This document shows, piece by piece, positions 6,901 through 10,351 of a DNA stretch of 10,351 nucleotides. The position numbers and the translations under genes were made by a program. A model generated the notes under the pieces. It searched no databases. It was given only the letters and a program-made list of their open reading frames with translations, and had not been told where the DNA came from. How positions within the stretch are numbered: position 1 is the first letter of the stretch; every line of letters begins with the position of its first letter. Source of the stretch: Isohypsibius dastychi (Eukaryota > Tardigrada > Eutardigrada > Parachela > Isohypsibiidae); the NCBI GenBank assembly GCA_034696485.1, contig JAQIWT010001553.1, positions 1-10,351 of the forward strand. The letters are read 5' to 3'.

Positions 6901-9748
6901 GGTGAGCTCAGTTTTGTTATTTTTAGGCAAAGCTTCGACGATATGATGTTACAAAATGAAGTTGTTCGTGAATTCAAAAAAAAAAGACAAATTGATTCTG
7001 TAGATGATTTTTGCTCGAACGGAGCTCGAACGATGACCCTAAAAAGTGAGTGTGTTTGATGTCTCTGAATTATCGAGACCTTTCATCAAATTCTCGTTTC
7101 AGAACGAGCTCGATCTCTTTCAGCAGAGCCGGAAAGCGCGATTAAGACCAAGCCGAATGTGAAACGAGGCGGCGTTGAAGTTATTAAATTGGCTAGCGAG
7201 GAAGAGGACGCTGATGCCACCAAGGAGTGGATCAAAGTCGACGACTCGTTCAAATATTTCCACAGTACGTTCGTTATTTTAGATGAGAAGTGATTGCGAA
7301 TTGTAATCGGTGATGCGTAGACGAACCTGTCTTCGGCGAGTGGGATGATGGGGGATGGTACGCTGGTCGAGTTACTTCCGTGAAAGGAGAGTAAGTATTC
7401 TTTGTCAGCGCGTTGTTTTCCCTATAATATCTTTTACTGTTCGCAGTAAATTCGGTGTGGACTGGTGCGAAAATGATCAGCGAAATCATTTGAATCCGGA
7501 GCAGATTGTTCGAGCGTCTGATATCCTGAAGAAAGGCGTTCCGGTCAATGTTATTGTCCAGAATAAGAGCTTCTATGATGAGCTGACCTTTGAGAAATAC
7601 ATGGAGAACGGAATTCATCTGGTGAAAGGAAAGAATGATGCGATTACTGAGTAAGATTGTCATTCCAAAATTTGACATTTAGATATTTTACGTCTGTTAT
7701 ATTGTTTGTTATACCTTTCAGGCGGAGCTTCCAAGATATGATGCTGCGAAAAGAAGTTGTCCGTGAATTCAAAAAGATAGGAAATACTGCTTCTGCAAAT
7801 CCAGTTTCTTCAAGAAACAGTCTTCATAACTACATTGTATTTTGCCAGTCAAAGGCAAATGTTGAGGCTTCAATTGCCTTCGAATCTTCTGTTAAGTGCA
7901 TGTAAGTACCATTTTGGTGACCACGGCATGCCGTTTTTGATTGTAATTGTCTAGACTTGGATCTAATTTCCTCCTGAATCGACATGGGACTATAATGTCT
8001 TACATAAAGAATATGCTGATGGATCGTTATTATCATCATTACCGCATCTACTGCGCTTTGTTAAACGCGGCATTTTATTTGGATATGATTTCCCAAGGAA
8101 TTGAGGTTTTCTTCCATAAAGGACTAGCGGTTGAAATCGGAAAATCAGGATTATTTGCTGCAGACAAGACATTCAAAAGTTGGTGGGACCTTCACTTCAT
8201 GCTTTATTTGGAAGCAGCCCAGCATGGACGGCTGATTTTGGGAAAATGCAGCCGCTTGGATACGCCTAAAGATTTTTATTCGAAGCTGCTTTATCGGACT
8301 TGTCAGTTGAAGTGTGGAACTGGAGGTTGCCGGTTTCAGATACATGTTGGATGTGTGAGAAACTCAGGTATCCAAGAGCTTCGTTTGGGAGAAGATAGTA
8401 TTTTGGAGCATTCACATGCAGACATTTGGGAGTCCACAGAAGTGTATCCTGTTCCTAGCTTGGATGTGGGATGTCTCAAAATGGTGAAAGATTATTTGAG
8501 ACAAAATAAGCTCTCTACTGGATCGCTGGAGGCGGAAGTTGTTGCTGGAAAAGTCCTTAATCTTATTTCGCTCACGCTTTCTGAGGGAAATGTGATGGTG
8601 ATACCGTGGAATAATGTGGATCTTATCAAGGAACCGGCGTTTTTAGGTAATGTGTAATATTCCGTTCTGAAAAATTCTTATAGTTTTCAAGTCTCATCTT
8701 CCTTTGCTTTGCAGACAGTTGCATCTACGAACTACACAATCTTGCGGATTTCCATAATTGTCAGTTGTGCACTGTGCATTGTTTGCAGAAGTGCGATTTG
8801 TTCGATCTGTCGTCCAAACGTCTCATTCTGCCGGAAGGAAATGCACTGGAGGTAGTGGATAGAGATACCATGTCTCTGATAGCCGCCGCTGCATTGCCTG
8901 TCTTTTATATTCCTGGATCTCAGGCATGGAATTTTGCTCGCTATGAAAATGGCGACACTGAAAAAGGTTTGAATATCTTCGTGCTTGATTATTTTGGTAT
9001 AATTCATAGAGACTTCCTTAGGACTTATAAATGGATTGGATTTTGATGCTGTGGTGGAATCGTTGCGTTCTTGTTCGGCAGATGATGTCCTCGGATATTT
9101 CGTCCAAGATCCTTATTTGGTCATTCTTCCCCTTCTATCAGGTCAGAGCAGGGGTAACACAACTCATATGTCAGTATTGTTGTTTGCATGCGAAGGTTAG
9201 ATTTATATTTTTTGAAATTGATTTTGTCTTAAATTTCGAATTGTAGATGGCCTACATAGAGTGTACAGCTTTTGCTCTAGCGGCACACGTGAAGATCCGA
9301 TCCTAAGCAAAGTGTACTTGGATTTCCTGAATTCGGTTAAGCGATCCAGTTTAGTGCAAAGCACAATTAAAGCCAGATGGCTTGAAAAGTTTGCGGACCA
9401 GGATATAATCGATCTGAATGATGTCGACTTGCAGAAGGTACACCTAATCTATTTACGTTTTGCTGTCTGATTATATTTTATTTGCAGTCGGAAGAGCTGT
9501 GTATTGCTTGTGGAATATGGAGTTATTGGTTCATACGTTCCGTCATTTTGGAAATGAAAAAATGTCGTTATCTTCCATTGATTGAAAACATCAAATCGGT
9601 GGTTGCAAAGGCCCAGAAAATTGAATCGTTGTTGAAAGATACCTCAAATGCAGACCGTCGTAGGCGCATTACGCGAGATATTAGAAGTGCAGGTGGTTTT
9701 GAGAGTTGTTCTAGAAGATTGTTTAATATTTCTTGTGAGTCTTCGTAA
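3994..9748 (+). CDS. Multi-Tudor protein with transposase-type zinc finger and Ulp1-like C-terminus
   Basis: Exons: 3994-4072, 4134-4202, 4259-4527, 4594-4771, 4829-4978, 5031-5109, 5163-5384, 5499-5566, 5621-5695, 5749-5793, 5850-6114, 6172-6461, 6518-6587, 6668-6871, 6927-7045, 7103-7264, 7321-7390, 7447-7650, 7722-7901, 7955-8646, 8715-8966, 9022-9195, 9247-9437, 9488-9748. Every junction is GT-AG except one GC-AG, and all phases agree, giving 1,455 residues. Residues 1-248 are acidic/Ser-rich low complexity; 249-372 two Tudor-like barrels; 412-515 a tandem Tudor resembling 53BP1; 597-690 and 782-875 duplicated single-Tudor cassettes; 1006-1087 a C-C-C...HxH zinc finger of FLYWCH/ZSWIM type; about 1115-1455 a degenerate C48-like region. 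Expected to be nuclear, reading methylated histones or proteins. Start: ATG 3994 lies 13 bases after a TTGCAG; an alternative in-frame start at 3793 (exon 3793-3816, donor GTGAGT) would add 12 residues. No BRCT repeats or DDE transposase core are present. The final exon could continue through a donor at 9734. Not recognised as a named gene. Confidence 0.75.
5031..5566 (+). other. Tudor-like pair 1 (residues about 249-372)
   Basis: Three exons of the large gene. The first barrel has the pattern GSYVLAKYTDNIHYTATV followed by FNVVFLGS, matching the Tudor layout of V-x-A-x-(W/Y), Y-x-A-x-V and a V-x-F-x-(D/G) strand. The second has GRDILVKTG, YDSGTILEVE and YRVKFGDEEKRSVNL, again strand-by-strand Tudor-like. 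Tudor folds use aromatic cages to bind methylated Lys or Arg. Here the first cage tryptophan is replaced by tyrosine (AKY), so ligand binding is uncertain. The donor at 5110 (GTGAGC) was chosen over a nearby GT because it alone keeps the frame. Confidence 0.5.
5696..5748 (+). other. GC-AG intron
   Basis: The exon ends GAGAAAG and the intron begins GCAAGA, ending TTGCTGTAG (53 bases). Reading through hits an in-frame TAG at the acceptor. Removing the interval keeps the frame (Lys-Gly-Pro) and joins to the exon leading into the 53BP1-like Tudor. GC-AG introns with a strong AAG|GCAAG donor are a known minor class. Confidence 0.65.
5850..6202 (+). other. 53BP1-like tandem Tudor (residues about 412-515)
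   Basis: The first barrel reads ALVFARWDDGRYYPGRI, then IEILFLDGEEADV. This matches the 53BP1 tandem Tudor pattern V-A-K-W...FYSGKI...L-F-D-D-G-x-E-x-D-V, with the cage tryptophan (about residue 419), tyrosines (424, 425) and the acidic loop kept. The second barrel follows at once (PGAIIQTQF, YDTEVNF, MELRSIQELCFV). In 53BP1 this pair binds H4K20me2; the retained aromatic and acidic residues make methyl-lysine binding plausible. The match is by motif only, and the rest of 53BP1, including BRCT domains, is absent. Confidence 0.6.
6353..7771 (+). repeat. Internal tandem duplication of a Tudor cassette (exons and introns)
   Basis: Copy 1 runs from 6353 to about 6981 and copy 2 from 7177 to about 7770. 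Each contains an acidic lead-in (EVIxLASxEEDxDATKE, IKVDDS), a 70-base Tudor exon (6518-6587 and 7321-7390; FGEWDDG), a 204-base exon (6668-6871 and 7447-7650; KFGVxWCEND) and the start of the next exon (DDMML/QDMML, VVREFKK). The offset is 803 bases, 824 before a 21-base difference in the lead-in. The three introns have the same phases; the first is 56 bases in both copies and still alignable, while the others differ in length (80/56, 55/71). The 204-base exons differ at 13 of 68 residues by my count, pointing to a fairly recent duplication. Copy 1 keeps GRWY in the cage region; copy 2 has GGWY. Confidence 0.9.
8172..8417 (+). other. WRKY/FLYWCH-type zinc finger of transposase (ZSWIM1/3, MULE) style
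   Basis: Residues about 1006-1087 of the large protein. The segment starts FKSWWDLHFMLYLE, like the F-x-S-W-x-x-F lead-in of ZSWIM3-type and Mutator-like transposase N-termini. It then has a Tyr-Arg-x-Cys motif with cysteines at about 1049, 1053 and 1058, and closes with an acidic EHSHAD, giving His at 1085 and 1087. The family normally uses C-x-n-C...H-x-H to hold zinc and bind DNA. No RNase-H-like DDE core follows, so if it came from a transposon only the DNA-binding part remains. Confidence 0.55.
8505..9748 (+). other. Ulp1/SENP (C48)-like region, probably degenerate
   Basis: Residues about 1115-1455 of the large protein. The order of motifs resembles C48 proteases: GSLEAEVV (about 1122) where WLND-E-I is usual; VMVIPW; VILPLL followed by THMSVLLF with a candidate catalytic His at 1296 (usual HWSL); HRVYSFCSS where the catalytic YDS is expected (about 1312-1317); then a Gln at 1368 and ACGIW with Cys 1377 (usual Q...DCG). 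The catalytic Asp appears replaced and the Gln-Cys spacing is longer than usual, so activity is doubtful. C48 enzymes cleave SUMO/NEDD8-type conjugates, and C48 domains also occur in transposons. Motif-level resemblance only. Confidence 0.4.
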
Positions 9749-10351
9749 GAGTAATGTTCTTCGTAATCTACCAAAAGATTGTTGCACTGGTTTTGGGGTA
9801 TTCTGTAAGTTACTTGAAATGTCAGGCTAAAATGAATTGAATCTAGTACGGTTTTTATTTCTCTTAGTGTTATTTTCAAGTAATATTTTGGTATTCTACG
9901 AGATCTTTAAAGTTTGGGGCTAGAATAAAATTAAAACACAAGTTAATTTGCAAGAGAAGCACTGTATTTTGCAAGAGAACTTCTGTGTTCTGCTGAATTT
10001 CTGAAATGTGGGGCTAGAATAAAATTAAAACCCGCGTATTTTTGGCATTGTATTCACTATTTCTAAAAATTTTCGATCGACTGGCAAGTGGTAATATCTG
10101 TTACCAGCCTGAATGAGACGGTTGTTTCCTGGACGTCACCTCTTGGTAGTCCTGTGAGCTGATATTGTGTCCATGTGCTAACTCATGAACCGGTGGCCGG
10201 GAATGTGACCCCAGGAAATCCGGTAAATGTGAAAGCAGTATGATTAACCTATTGATGACCACTGACGACATTTGTGGCGGGTGGGGGTCGCGATTTTTCC
10301 CATGGCTAGTGTAACAGTTATAGCTTTTTTGATGATTGATTCGGACAGAGC
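9749..10351. other. 3' flank without a supported gene
   Basis: AT-rich sequence downstream of the large gene. Two AATAAA hexamers (9924-9929 and 10018-10023) on the + strand could act as polyadenylation signals; the nearer is about 175 bases after the stop. Beyond 10040 composition becomes more balanced, with no open frame or motif I can support on either strand. Confidence 0.5.
9916..10031 (+). repeat. Duplicated 22-base block containing AATAAA
   Basis: A 22-base block (GGGGCTAGAATAAAATTAAA plus AC) at 9916-9937 recurs identically at 10010-10031, an offset of 94 bases. Between them TTTGCAAGAGAA also occurs twice (from about 9948 and 9968). Each 22-mer carries a polyadenylation hexamer, so the duplication may have duplicated the cleavage signal. 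Confidence 0.8.

Noticed and set aside
6648-6977. - strand frame of 109 codons, repeated in similar form at 7274-7678
   Set aside because: It is the antisense shadow of the duplicated Tudor cassette; its repetition reflects the duplication, not a second gene.
3994-9748. A complete autonomous transposon
   Set aside because: No DDE/RNase-H core, no terminal inverted repeats seen around the gene, and the exon-rich structure with Tudor domains is that of a host gene.
9568-9879. - strand frame of 103 codons over the last exon
   Set aside because: It is antisense to a phase-consistent exon of the large gene and has no motif.
1-10351. CRISPR array, tRNA, rRNA or prokaryotic operon
   Set aside because: No spaced direct repeats of CRISPR type, no cloverleaf-like or rRNA sequence noticed, and the intron structure indicates a eukaryote.

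Overview
The window reads as compact nuclear DNA from a small-genome animal. It has short introns, mostly 50-80 bases, with GT-AG borders ending in TTTCAG or TTGTAG, no bacterial gene packing and no operon-type ribosome sites. Acceptor-like TTTTTTCAG sequences sit a few bases before two candidate start codons. This suggests an ecdysozoan with possible trans-splicing (nematode or tardigrade), but I cannot fix the phylum from sequence alone.

Left third (1-3.7 kb): a patch of heterochromatin-protein-1-like pieces. A single-exon + strand gene (336-734) carries a lysine-rich tail and a chromoshadow-like domain. A convergent - strand gene (1183-about 1567, 5' end unresolved) carries a second chromoshadow domain split by a 55-base intron. 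A + strand fragment (2229-2438) is possibly a third, weaker one. A + strand gene starting at 2525 opens with a chromodomain-like beginning, but its remainder is only tentatively modelled.

Right two thirds (about 3.99-9.75 kb): one large + strand gene. I could chain 24 coding exons by hand, with canonical splice sites (one GC-AG) and phases that all agree, giving 1,455 residues. Its order is: an acidic/serine-rich low-complexity N-terminus; two Tudor-like barrels; a second, 53BP1-like tandem Tudor; a basic/acidic linker; two copies of a single-Tudor cassette made by internal tandem duplication (exons and introns both duplicated, offset 803 bases); a WRKY/FLYWCH-type zinc finger of the kind found in Mutator-like transposases and ZSWIM1/3 proteins; and a C-terminal region resembling a degenerate Ulp1/SENP (C48) cysteine protease fold.

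Together the locus is rich in predicted chromatin readers: chromoshadow domains normally dimerise and bind PxVxL-type peptides, and Tudor domains normally read methyl-lysine or methyl-arginine. The large gene adds transposon-derived modules to such readers, and I do not recognise this combination as a described protein. The final 600 bases hold 3' flanking sequence with a duplicated AATAAA-containing block and no supported gene.
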